12,640 nucleotides of DNA from Actinomycetota bacterium (GTDB taxonomy: Bacteria > Actinomycetota > Thermoleophilia > Solirubrobacterales > Solirubrobacteraceae): positions 1 through 12,640 of the forward strand of contig VAWY01000116.1 in NCBI GenBank assembly GCA_005888335.1, read 5' to 3'. Under the pieces are notes generated by a model that was not told where the DNA came from, searched no databases, and worked only from the letters and a program-made list of their open reading frames with translations. This document shows positions 1 through 6,373 of this stretch, piece after piece. Position numbers and translations under genes: made by a program. Position 1 is the first letter of the stretch, and every line of letters begins with the position of its first letter.

Positions 1-228
1 TCGACCGTCACGCTGCGCTACGAGAGCGCCGGACTCGGGCGCGTCGACCTCGCGCTGACCCTCGAGGGCGGGGCCGTCCGCGCCGTCGCCCACGTGCCCG
101 CCGGCGAGGTCGCGCAGCGGCTGCGGTCGGCGAGCGGCGACCTGCGCGCGGCGCTCGCCGGGGCGCTCGGCCTTCCCGCGACCGTCGACGTCGTCGCCCA
201 CGCGGAGGTGCTCGATGTCTCGGCCTGA
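1..228 (+). CDS. fliK: FliK-type flagellar hook-length control protein, C-terminal fragment
   Basis: The frame is open from base 1 and stops with TGA at 226-228, leaving 75 residues of a gene that begins outside the window. The visible part matches the C-terminal Flg_hook domain of FliK: a beta-rich start (LRYESAGLGRVDLALTLEGG), a valine/alanine strand, then an amphipathic helix with arginines and leucines (RLRSASGDLRAALAGALGL). In the family this domain contacts the cytoplasmic domain of FlhB and switches export from rod/hook to filament substrates once the hook is long enough. The next gene, itself an FlhB-cytoplasmic-domain homologue, starts 14 bp before this stop, which supports the call. 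It could instead be a YlqG-like FliK paralogue rather than the true hook ruler, because the N-terminal ruler part is not visible. Confidence 0.72.
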   Translation, partial: STVTLRYESAGLGRVDLALTLEGGAVRAVAHVPAGEVAQRLRSASGDLRAALAGALGLPATVDVVAHAEVLDVSA

Positions 229-496
229 CGCCGAGCGGCGCGCGGCCGCGCTGCGCTACGACGGCACCGGCGCGCCGAAGGTCGTCGCCGCGGGCCGCGG
301 GGAGATCGCCCGTCGCATCATCGAGGAGGCCAGGGCCGCCGGCGTGCCGATCCGCGACGACGCGGCCCTGGCCGACGCGCTCGCCCGCCTCGAGCTGCAG
401 GCCGAGATCCCCGAGGAGCTCTGGCTCGCCGTCGCGGAGACCCTCATCTGGGCCCACCGGGTCGACCTGCGCGACCTCGGCCGCCAGCTCGGTTGA
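215..496 (+). CDS. Stand-alone FlhB cytoplasmic-domain homologue (YlqH-like)
   Basis: This 93-residue protein aligns by eye with the second half of the FlhB cytoplasmic domain: ALRYDGTGAPKVVAAGRGEI (about 12-31), the GVPIRDD segment (43-49), and the EIPEELWLAVAETL helix (64-77). It has no transmembrane part and no NPTH autocleavage site; homology begins just after where NPTH would lie. In full FlhB this region forms part of the export-gate platform and takes part in substrate-specificity switching with FliK. Small soluble copies occur in other flagellated bacteria (B. subtilis YlqH type), usually with unclear function. The ATG at 215 lies inside the end of the FliK-type gene, so the two are probably translationally coupled. 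Identity as an FlhB-like protein is firm; its role in hook-length switching is inferred from its partner. Confidence 0.85.
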   Translation: MSRPDAERRAAALRYDGTGAPKVVAAGRGEIARRIIEEARAAGVPIRDDAALADALARLELQAEIPEELWLAVAETLIWAHRVDLRDLGRQLG

Positions 497-497
497 A

Positions 498-524
498 CGT
501 CGCGCGAACGACGTTCGCGCGACG
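498..524. terminator. Perfect 13-bp inverted repeat after the flhB-like stop
   Basis: CGTCGCGCGAACG, a single A, then CGTTCGCGCGACG. It starts 1 nt after the TGA at 494-496. With a real loop of 3 nt or more the RNA stem would be about 12 bp. There is no U-tract, as is common for high-GC genomes, so terminator function is inferred from position between convergent genes. A protein-binding palindrome is the alternative. Confidence 0.5.
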
Positions 525-543
525 GATCGACGAGGTCGATCCG
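523..543. repeat. Perfect 9-bp inverted repeat, 3-nt loop
   Basis: CGGATCGAC, GAG, GTCGATCCG. It shares two bases (523-524) with the preceding hairpin, so the two stems compete slightly at their border. It is the second of three consecutive hairpins between the convergent flhB-like gene and fliA. Confidence 0.45.
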
Positions 544-555
544 CATCCGCAACGA

Positions 556-583
556 CGAGGGGCGCGGTCGCCCGCGCCCCTCG
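556..583. terminator. Strong 12-bp stem, 4-nt loop between convergent genes
   Basis: CGAGGGGCGCGG, loop TCGC, CCGCGCCCCTCG. This very GC-rich perfect stem lies 33 bp from the fliA stop (617-619 on the plus-strand map) and about 60 bp after the flhB-like stop. It is well placed to end transcription from both sides. No T-run follows on either strand. Confidence 0.6.
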
Positions 584-616
584 GCCCCGTCCCGTCCCGT
601 CGGAAGTCGTCGGTCG

Positions 617-1423
617 CTAGGCGACCAGCTGGAAGAGCGTCTCGTCGTCGGCGAGCGCCCGGCGCAGCGTCTTCTTCATCTGGCCGTGGATCTGGCAGAC
701 GCGGCTCTCGGACACGCCGAGGACGTTGCCGATCTCGGCCAGCGTCAGGTTCTTGACGTAGAGCATCACGGCGACCTCGCGCTCGCGCGTCGGCAGGTTG
801 GCGAAGGCGGCGCGGAACTTGCGCTTGGCCTCCTCGGCGGCCGAGGCGTGCTCGGGATCGACGCGCACGTCGCCCGAGGCGAGCGTGTCGATGCGCTCGA
901 TCGTCGTCTCGTCGTCGCTGAGGACGAGCGTGTTCAGCGAGGTCATGTCCGACGCGGTGATCTCGTCGCGGCGGCGGCGCAGCTCGGAGACCGTCGTGCC
1001 CATCGCCTCGGCGAGCTCGTCGGTGCTCGGGCGGCGGCGGTGCAGGGCGGTGAACGCGTCGGCCGCCTTCTCCATGTCGCGCTCCCAGCGGCGCACCGAG
1101 CGCGGCGCCCAGTCCTGGCGGCGCAGCTCGTCGAGGACGGCGCCGTGGATGCGCGTCCAGGCGTACTGCTCGAGCGTCGCGCCCTTGGCGGGGTCGTAGC
1201 GGTCGATGGAGACCATCAGGGCCTCCAGGCCGCAGGAGATGAAGTCCTCGACCTCGCAGCGGGCCGGCATCTCGCGGGCCTTCTTGTAGACGATGTACTT
1301 CACCAGCGGGGCGAAGGTGAGAACCAGGCGATCACGCAGCTTGCGATCGCCCGTGGCCTTGTACTGCTGCCAGAGCGCCAGCGTGTCCTCGGCGGACATG
1401 CGGCGGGCCGTGGCGGTCTTCAT
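617..1423 (-). CDS. fliA: Flagellar sigma factor sigma-28 (FliA)
   Basis: This 268-residue RNA polymerase sigma factor directs transcription of late flagellar and chemotaxis genes and is normally held by the anti-sigma factor FlgM. Region 2 spans about 30-103 and continues into the FliA/WhiG-type signature GAVLDELRRQDWAPRSVRR at 94-112. Region 3 is about 115-165. Region 4 is about 205-255, with helix-turn-helix LTLAEIGNVLGVSESRVCQI at 226-245. The start ATG at 1423 is chosen because an AGGAG lies 12 nt upstream (plus-strand 1436-1440) and homology begins shortly after it. An in-frame upstream ATG at 1567 would add 48 non-conserved residues, and the ATG at 1399 has no visible Shine-Dalgarno. 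The gene runs opposite to the rest of the cluster, divergent from the glycosyltransferase and convergent with the flhB-like gene. No flgM is visible in the window. Confidence 0.95.
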   Translation of the reverse strand: MKTATARRMSAEDTLALWQQYKATGDRKLRDRLVLTFAPLVKYIVYKKAREMPARCEVEDFISCGLEALMVSIDRYDPAKGATLEQYAWTRIHGAVLDELRRQDWAPRSVRRWERDMEKAADAFTALHRRRPSTDELAEAMGTTVSELRRRRDEITASDMTSLNTLVLSDDETTIERIDTLASGDVRVDPEHASAAEEAKRKFRAAFANLPTREREVAVMLYVKNLTLAEIGNVLGVSESRVCQIHGQMKKTLRRALADDETLFQLVA

Positions 1424-1501
1424 GGTGGACGTGGTCTCCTGTGGCGGGAGGGACGGACGGAACTGCGCCTCCTCTCGGCCATCGGTCCAGCTGCACTCAA
1501 G

Positions 1502-1558
1502 CCATCCCGGATGGATCTCGGACAGATGTCCAGAGCGTCGACTCCCCAGAAGTGGGGA
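1502..1558. promoter_or_regulatory. Three small palindromes in the fliA/glycosyltransferase divergent region
   Basis: Within 57 bp there are CCATCC-C-GGATGG (1502-1514), GGACA-GA-TGTCC (1520-1531) and TCCCCA-GAAG-TGGGGA (1543-1558). They lie between divergent genes, where operators are often found. This stretch is also noticeably less GC-rich than the coding DNA around it. No known operator consensus is recognised, so this is a description rather than an assignment. The fliA promoter is probably in this interval, but no convincing -35/-10 pair could be chosen on the minus strand. Confidence 0.25.
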
Positions 1559-1583
1559 TGGCCGCACCCTCCGCCTCGCGGGC

Positions 1584-1610
1584 TACAGACGCGCGGCGCC
1601 CTGCCGATGA
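1584..1610 (+). promoter_or_regulatory. Candidate sigma-28 promoter for the glycosyltransferase
   Basis: TACA (1584-1587), 15 nt, then GCCGATGA (1603-1610). The -10-like half matches the sigma-28 consensus GCCGATAA at 7 of 8 positions, and the spacing from the -35 core equals the consensus (TAAA-N15). Transcription would start near 1616-1618, only a few bases before ATG 1622. Not shown experimentally. Confidence 0.42.
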
Positions 1611-1621
1611 CGCCGGACACC

Positions 1622-4057
1622 ATGGCGCTGCGCCTCTCCAAGCCCCAGAACTCCCCCTCGCGCCCCGGCGCCGGCACCGCCGAGCTCGCCGAGCGCGCCC
1701 GCAAGCTGCTGGCCGCCGGCGACCTCGCCGGCTACCGCGCGCTCTTCGGCGACGCGGCCCGCGAGCCCGACGTCCACCGCCGCTACGCCGTCCGCAAGGA
1801 GCTCCTGCAGGCCGGCCTCGCCGCCCCGCGCGGCACCATCCAGCAGGTCGCCTCGGTCTTCGTCGCCGTGGCCACCGAGGGGCTGACGATCCTCGACGAG
1901 CAGCCGAGCGAGCCGCTCCTGCTCAACCTGACCGGCATCGCCCTCTACGAGCTGGGCGCGCTCGCCGGCGCCAAGGCGCTCTTCCAGGCCGCGCGCCGGC
2001 TCGATCCGGACCTCGCCCACGTCAAGCGCAACCTCGACGAGATCGCCCGCCGGCGCCGCCACGGCGTCGTCCCGCGCCTGCCGGGCGCGGTCATCGCGGC
2101 GCTGCGCAGCCTCGAGGCCGACGCCAAGCGCGTGGCCGGCCGCGCCCGCCCCGCCGAGGGCCTGACGATCTCGCTCTGCATGATCGTGCGCGACGAGGAG
2201 TCGATGCTCCCGCGCTGCCTGGAGGCCGTCGCCGGCCACCTCGACGAGATCGTCATCGTCGACACCGGCTCGACCGACGGCACGATCGAGATCGCCCGGT
2301 CGTTCGGCGCCACGGTCGTGGAGGCCGAGTGGACCGGCGATTTCGCCGCGGCGCGCAACATCTCCTTCGAGGCCGCGACGAGCGACTGGATCGTCTACCT
2401 CGACGCCGACGAGGTCATGGGCGAGGGGCAGGCCGCGCGCCTGCGCGAGCTCACCGGCCGCGTCTGGCGCGAGGCGTTCTTCCTCGTCGAGACCAACCAC
2501 ACCGGCGACCTCGAGGACGGCACGTCCGTCCACCACAACGCCCTGCGCGTCTTCCGCAACCGGCCCGAGTACCGCTTCGAGGGCCGCATCCACGAGCAGA
2601 TCGCCCACCGCCTGCCGGGCTACCTGGCCGAGCGCATCGAGACCACCGACATCCGCATGGAGCACTTCGGCTACCTCGGGGTCGTGCGCGAGGAGAAGGA
2701 CAAGAGCCGGCGCAACCTCGAGCTGCTCCAGCGCCAGCTCGAGGAGCACGGCGAGACGCCGTTCCTGCACTTCAACCTCGGGTCCGAGCACGGCGCCCTG
2801 GGCGAGTCGCAGCTCGCGCTCGAGCACTTCCGCAAGGCCTGGTCGGGCGTCACCGCCGAGGGCAACGTGCGCTCGTTCGGGTTCGCTCCCTCGCTCGCCT
2901 CGCGCCTCGCCACCGCGCTGCGCCTGGCCGGTGACATCGCCGCGCTCGAGCGCCACGTAGACGAGGCGCTGGCGATCTTCCCGAACTTCACCGACCTCGT
3001 CTTCGAGATCGGCCTCGCCCACCTGCACGCGGGCCACCGTCCGCGCGCGCGCGAGCTCTTCGCGCGCTGCGTGGAGATGGGCGACGCCCCGAGCCTCTAC
3101 TCGGCCACCGTGGGCTGCGGCAGCTACTCCGCGCTGGGCGCGCTCGGCGAGGTCGAGCGCGCGATGGGCCGGCTCGACGCGGCGGAGGACGCGCTGCGCC
3201 GCGCCATGGCCGCCAACCCGCGCTTTCTGGCCGGTGTCGAGCCGCTCGCGCAGGTCCTGCTCGACCGCGGCGTCCCCGCCGACGAGGTCGCGGCCGAGGT
3301 CCACGCGGTGGCCGGCGAGGACACGCCCGCCCTGCGCTTCCTGCTCGCCGTCCCGCTCTACGAGTCGGGCGCGGCCGAGGCGGCCGAGCGCGAGCTGCGC
3401 GTCGTCCTCGAGCGCCAGCCGCACGCGGCGCCGGCGCGTGTCGCGCTGGCCGAGGCGCTGCTCTCGCAGCGCCGCTACGCCGAGGCGGCCGAGGTCGCCG
3501 CAGGAGTGGCGCCCGAATCGCCGGCCGCCCCCGCGGCCGCCCAGAGCGAGCTCTTCGGGCGGCTGGCCGGCGGCGAGCCGCCGGCCGCGCTCGATGCCGC
3601 GTTCGCCCGCGCCCGCGCAGCCGGCCTGGGCGGTGAGCCGCTCACGCTCTTCGCGGCCTGGCGCGCCCTGCTCGAGGGCGACCGGCCGCACCCGACGCTG
3701 CCGGCCGGCGCCGGCGAGCTGCTCTTCGCGATCTTCGAGGCGCTGCTGCGCGTGCAGGACGTCGACGCGTTCGTCGCGCTGCTGCCGCTGCTCGACCGGA
3801 CCCCGGTCGGCGGGCGCGAGCGCTACGAGCGCATGGCGCAGCTCTACCTGCGCCGCGGGTTCGTCGACTCGGCGGCCGACGAGTGGGCTGCCGCGTGCGA
3901 GGAGCACGGGCCCGACGCGTCCGCGCTCGCCGGCCTGGCCGCCGTGGCGGTCATCCGCGACGAGCGCGGCGACGCCGAGCTGTTCGCCCGCGCCGCGCAG
4001 GAGCTCGAGCCCTCCCACGCCGGCGCCGCCCGCGTCCTCGAGCGGCTCGGGCTGTAG
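1622..4057 (+). CDS. GT2-family glycosyltransferase with TPR-like repeats, candidate flagellin glycosyltransferase
   Basis: An 811-residue cytoplasmic-type protein with no signal peptide or membrane segment seen. An N-terminal helical part carries a TPR-like unit (about 97-145). From about 180 a GT-A family 2 domain begins with SLCMIVRDEES, followed by the nucleotide-binding strand IVIVDTGSTDGT (D214-T221), the WTGDFAAARN motif and the metal-binding LDADE (260-264). From about 378 to the end it is alpha-helical with several TPR-like units (for example FLHFNLGSEHGALGESQLAL). This architecture resembles SunS-like and flagellar-locus glycosyltransferases that sugar-modify peptides or flagellin. 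Its place between fliA and flaG-fliD-fliS suggests flagellin or another filament protein as acceptor; this is inference, and donor sugar and acceptor are unknown. An in-frame ATG at 1607 is possible, but it overlaps the candidate -10 element and neither ATG has a Shine-Dalgarno. Confidence 0.82.
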   Translation: MALRLSKPQNSPSRPGAGTAELAERARKLLAAGDLAGYRALFGDAAREPDVHRRYAVRKELLQAGLAAPRGTIQQVASVFVAVATEGLTILDEQPSEPLLLNLTGIALYELGALAGAKALFQAARRLDPDLAHVKRNLDEIARRRRHGVVPRLPGAVIAALRSLEADAKRVAGRARPAEGLTISLCMIVRDEESMLPRCLEAVAGHLDEIVIVDTGSTDGTIEIARSFGATVVEAEWTGDFAAARNISFEAATSDWIVYLDADEVMGEGQAARLRELTGRVWREAFFLVETNHTGDLEDGTSVHHNALRVFRNRPEYRFEGRIHEQIAHRLPGYLAERIETTDIRMEHFGYLGVVREEKDKSRRNLELLQRQLEEHGETPFLHFNLGSEHGALGESQLALEHFRKAWSGVTAEGNVRSFGFAPSLASRLATALRLAGDIAALERHVDEALAIFPNFTDLVFEIGLAHLHAGHRPRARELFARCVEMGDAPSLYSATVGCGSYSALGALGEVERAMGRLDAAEDALRRAMAANPRFLAGVEPLAQVLLDRGVPADEVAAEVHAVAGEDTPALRFLLAVPLYESGAAEAAERELRVVLERQPHAAPARVALAEALLSQRRYAEAAEVAAGVAPESPAAPAAAQSELFGRLAGGEPPAALDAAFARARAAGLGGEPLTLFAAWRALLEGDRPHPTLPAGAGELLFAIFEALLRVQDVDAFVALLPLLDRTPVGGRERYERMAQLYLRRGFVDSAADEWAAACEEHGPDASALAGLAAVAVIRDERGDAELFARAAQELEPSHAGAARVLERLGL

Positions 4058-4095
4058 GGCGCCTCGAACAGATGGCCGTCCGCTACGTCCGGGGC

Positions 4096-4122
4096 TCAGT
4101 CCAGCGCCGTGGCGGCCGACCA
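4096..4122 (+). promoter_or_regulatory. Candidate sigma-28 promoter for flaG-fliD
   Basis: TCAG (4096-4099), 15 nt, then GCCGACCA (4115-4122), matching GCCGATAA at 6 of 8 positions. It lies in the 119-bp gap between the glycosyltransferase and flaG, giving a predicted leader of roughly 48 nt before ATG 4177. The -35-like half is weak. Confidence 0.35.
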
Positions 4123-4133
4123 TTCGAGGGACG

Positions 4134-4153
4134 GCGATCCATGGAGGGATCGC
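4134..4153 (+). promoter_or_regulatory. 7-bp stem-loop in the flaG leader
   Basis: GCGATCC, loop ATGGAG, GGATCGC. It lies between the candidate transcription start (about 4129) and the flaG ribosome site AGGAAGGA (4163-4170). The loop holds an in-frame ATG (4141) that is not preferred as the start. It may stabilise the leader or hide that ATG; no known riboswitch is recognised. Confidence 0.3.
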
Positions 4154-4176
4154 TGACCATCCAGGAAGGAGCCACC

Positions 4177-4527
4177 ATGAGCTTCGACGTGGGTCGCCCC
4201 GACCGGGCGACCGTGTCGCAACTGAACCCTCGCCCTCGCTCGGCCGCGCCCGCGCAGGACACCGGTGGCTTCGCCCAGGTCTACGACCTCGCCAAGGTCC
4301 GCCGCGGCGCTCCCGAGGTGCCGATGGCCGTGTGGGACGAGGTCGACCGTGCTGCGGCGATCGCCGCGGATCTCGAGGACGCCGGCCGCACGATCCGCTT
4401 CACCGAGCCCGCCGAGGGCGGGCGCGTGCGGGCCGAGCTGTGCGACGAGGCGGGGCGCGTCGTGCGCCCGATCTCGCTCGGCGAGATCGTCAGCATCGGT
4501 TCCACCGAGCCGCCGACGGCGGCGTAA
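4177..4527 (+). CDS. flaG: FlaG-family flagellar protein
   Basis: A 116-residue small protein. The N-terminal 40 residues are low-complexity. The rest matches the FlaG fold: an alpha segment (VWDEVDRAAAIAADLEDAG), a strand (RTIRFTEP) and the pattern RAELCDEAGRVVRPISLGEI (about 85-104), corresponding to the family's conserved 'D..TGEVIRQIP' region. FlaG proteins are encoded beside fliD and have been linked to filament length; the mechanism is not settled. The start is ATG 4177, since AGGAAGGA lies 6 nt upstream. An in-frame ATG at 4141 would add 12 residues, including the ribosome site itself. fliD follows after 18 bp. The final IP of the motif is IS here, so this is a divergent member, and the call rests on both motif and position. 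Confidence 0.72.
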   Translation: MSFDVGRPDRATVSQLNPRPRSAAPAQDTGGFAQVYDLAKVRRGAPEVPMAVWDEVDRAAAIAADLEDAGRTIRFTEPAEGGRVRAELCDEAGRVVRPISLGEIVSIGSTEPPTAA

Positions 4528-4545
4528 CGAGGAGCTTTTCGTCCC

Positions 4546-5931
4546 ATGGCCGGAATCCAGCTGAGCGGGCTCTCGTCCGGGCTCGACACCGAGAGCCTCA
4601 TCCAGGGCCTGATGTCCGTCGAGCGCGCGCCGCGCGCGCGCATCACGCTGCGGCAGTCCGCGCTGCACGCGCGCCAGGAGGGCCTGCAGGCGGTCGAGGA
4701 CAAGCTCAAGGCGCTCAAGCTGGCCTCGGACGACCTCGGGTCGTTCCTGACGTGGAACCCGGTCCAGACGGCCACCAGCAACGACACGACCAAGGGCACG
4801 GCGCGCATCCTCGCCGGCGCCGCCCCGGGGACCTACAACGTCAACGTCACGCAGCTGGCCACCGCCGAGCAGCGCACGTACACCTACACGCCCAAGGGCA
4901 GCACCCAGAACTACACGCTGAACGGCAAGACGTTCACGATCAACCCGAACGAGGGCCTCGACAGCCTGGTCTCGCGGCTCAACACGGACTCGTCGTACAA
5001 CGTCTACGCCGTCAACTCGGGCGGCAACCTCGTGCTGACGTCGCGCACGACCGGCACGGCGGGCGCCATCACGATGAGCGGCGGCGGCGGCAACGTGCTC
5101 ACCGAGCAGACCGCGCTGGCGCGCGTCGCCAAGGATGCGGCCTACACGATCGACGGGGCGTCGTACACCTCGTCGTCGAACACCATCTCGTCGAGCAGCG
5201 GCGCCACGGGCTTCGTGACGGGCGTCGAGATGACGCTCGTCGGCACCGGCTCGTTCGCGGCCACCGTCTCGCCGCCGCAGGTCGACAAGGCCGCGGTCAC
5301 CGCCAAGGTCAAGGCCTTCGTCGACGCCTACAACGCGGCCGTCGACCTCATGCAGGCCAAGGTCGGCGAGAAGCGGGTGCCCAACGCGCAGACCGACGCC
5401 GACGCGCGCAAGGGCGCGCTGTGGGGCGACGACACCGTCACCGGCGTCATGCAGCAGATGCGCACGACGATCAGCACCTTCATGCAGTCGGGCAACGCGT
5501 CGACGATGGACGAGCTGGCCGAGATCGGCATCTCGACGGGCGCCCCCTCGGGCACCGGGACCTTCAGCCAGGACAGCGTCAACGGCAAGCTGGTGCTCGA
5601 CACCACGAAGCTGAACGCCGCGCTGGACAGCGACCCGACCTCGGTGCAGCGGATGCTCGGCGGCGTGAGCGGCACGGACGGCTTCTCGCAGGCCTTCGGC
5701 AAGGCGCTCACGCCGTATACGCAGACCGCCGGCCTCTTCGACAGCACCGAGGACTCGATCGGCAGCGAGCTGTCCATGCTGGACGACTCGCTCAAGCGCA
5801 TGGACGACCGCCTCGCGATGAAGGAGGACTCCCTGCGCAGGATGTTCACCAACCTCGAGGTCGCGCTGCAGAAGACCAAGTCGCAGGGCGCCGAGATGCT
5901 GGCCAAGCTGGGCGTCTCGAACGACGGCTGA
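4546..5931 (+). CDS. fliD: Flagellar filament cap protein FliD (HAP2)
   Basis: A 461-residue cap protein that sits at the filament tip and folds incoming flagellin. The N-terminal signature SGLSSGLDTESLIQGLMSVE (7-26) is diagnostic of FliD. The N-terminal domain runs to about residue 105, with VNVTQLATAEQ typical of the conserved patch. A Ser/Thr/Gly-rich beta domain forms the middle (about 105-245). The C-terminal domain (about 247-445) ends in a long helix with RRMFTNLEVALQKTKSQGAEM, the usual FliD coiled-coil end. Length is within the normal range. GAGGAG (4529-4534) precedes the ATG by 11 nt and flaG ends 18 bp upstream. The Ser/Thr-rich middle (TSSSNTISSSSGATG) is surface-exposed in homologues and could be a target for the adjacent glycosyltransferase; that is speculation. 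Confidence 0.97.
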   Translation: MAGIQLSGLSSGLDTESLIQGLMSVERAPRARITLRQSALHARQEGLQAVEDKLKALKLASDDLGSFLTWNPVQTATSNDTTKGTARILAGAAPGTYNVNVTQLATAEQRTYTYTPKGSTQNYTLNGKTFTINPNEGLDSLVSRLNTDSSYNVYAVNSGGNLVLTSRTTGTAGAITMSGGGGNVLTEQTALARVAKDAAYTIDGASYTSSSNTISSSSGATGFVTGVEMTLVGTGSFAATVSPPQVDKAAVTAKVKAFVDAYNAAVDLMQAKVGEKRVPNAQTDADARKGALWGDDTVTGVMQQMRTTISTFMQSGNASTMDELAEIGISTGAPSGTGTFSQDSVNGKLVLDTTKLNAALDSDPTSVQRMLGGVSGTDGFSQAFGKALTPYTQTAGLFDSTEDSIGSELSMLDDSLKRMDDRLAMKEDSLRRMFTNLEVALQKTKSQGAEMLAKLGVSNDG

Positions 5932-5938
5932 GACGGCC

Positions 5939-5965
5939 TCAACCTGCGGGACGGCCGTCCGATCA
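5939..5965 (+). promoter_or_regulatory. Candidate sigma-28 promoter for fliS
   Basis: TCAA (5939-5942), 15 nt, then TCCGATCA (5958-5965), matching GCCGATAA at 6 of 8 positions with consensus spacing. The predicted start is near 5972, upstream of the GAGGAG ribosome site at 5985-5990. The same TCAA-N16-CCGATCACC string recurs before flgB. Confidence 0.42.
5949..5960. repeat. Perfect 12-bp palindrome in the fliD-fliS gap
   Basis: GGACGGCCGTCC reads the same on both strands. It lies between the -35- and -10-like elements of the candidate fliS promoter and overlaps the latter by three bases, so it could be an operator. With no spare loop it would make a poor terminator. Chance is possible in such GC-rich DNA. 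Confidence 0.3.
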
Positions 5966-5998
5966 CCGGAGGGTCCGACCCCCTGAGGAGGCCTTGAC

Positions 5999-6373
5999 TT
6001 GAACCCCTACGCCAGCCCGCAGGCGTACCGGGAGAGCAGCGTGCTCACCGCGTCGCCCGAGCAGCTCGTCGTCATGCTGTACGACGGGGCCGGGCGATTC
6101 CTGCGCCAGGCCGAGGCCGCCCTCGGCGAAGGAGCGGTCGAGCATGCGCACGACCGCATGAACCGCGGCGAGGCGATCGTCGACGAGCTCCTCGCCACCC
6201 TCGACATGGACCAGGGGCAGATCGCCGAGCGCCTCCAGGCCATCTACGTCTACTGCAAGCGCTGCCTCATCGAGGCCCGCCTGGAGCGCGACGCCTCGAA
6301 GGTGCGGCTCGTCGTCCGCCTGCTCACCGAGCTGCGCGAGGCGTGGGCCCAGGTGGCGGCGGGCGTCGCGTGA
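5999..6373 (+). CDS. fliS: Flagellin export chaperone FliS
   Basis: A 124-residue helical-bundle chaperone that binds the C-terminus of flagellin in the cytoplasm, prevents early polymerisation and delivers it to the export gate. The N-terminus (NPYASPQAYRESSVLTASPE) and the following QLVVMLYDGAGRFLRQAE are typical of FliS, as is the C-terminal LVVRLLTELREAW. The start codon is TTG at 5999, chosen because GAGGAG (5985-5990) lies 8 nt upstream and the conserved N-terminus begins there. The other nearby TTG (5994) hits a stop two codons later. The gene overlaps the next by 4 bp (GTGA). Flagellin itself is not in the window. Confidence 0.95.
   Translation: MNPYASPQAYRESSVLTASPEQLVVMLYDGAGRFLRQAEAALGEGAVEHAHDRMNRGEAIVDELLATLDMDQGQIAERLQAIYVYCKRCLIEARLERDASKVRLVVRLLTELREAWAQVAAGVA

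Noticed and set aside
1424..1567. 48-residue N-terminal extension of FliA from ATG 1567
   Set aside because: No conserved residues; it removes the ribosome-site logic at 1436-1440 and would cover the whole likely promoter region.
686..1606. In-frame upstream extension of the glycosyltransferase across fliA
   Set aside because: It would run antisense through the whole sigma-factor gene, and its translation is low-complexity. Homology begins only after 1622.
1583..4123. Very long minus-strand open frame (846 residues) opposite the glycosyltransferase
   Set aside because: It is a shadow of high-GC codon use: the product is low-complexity and rich in Gly, Ala, Arg and Leu, and the plus strand has a clear GT2/TPR protein.
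4141..4176. Earlier in-frame ATG for flaG
   Set aside because: The strong AGGAAGGA at 4163-4170 lies 6 nt before ATG 4177, and the extra residues would be encoded by the ribosome site itself.
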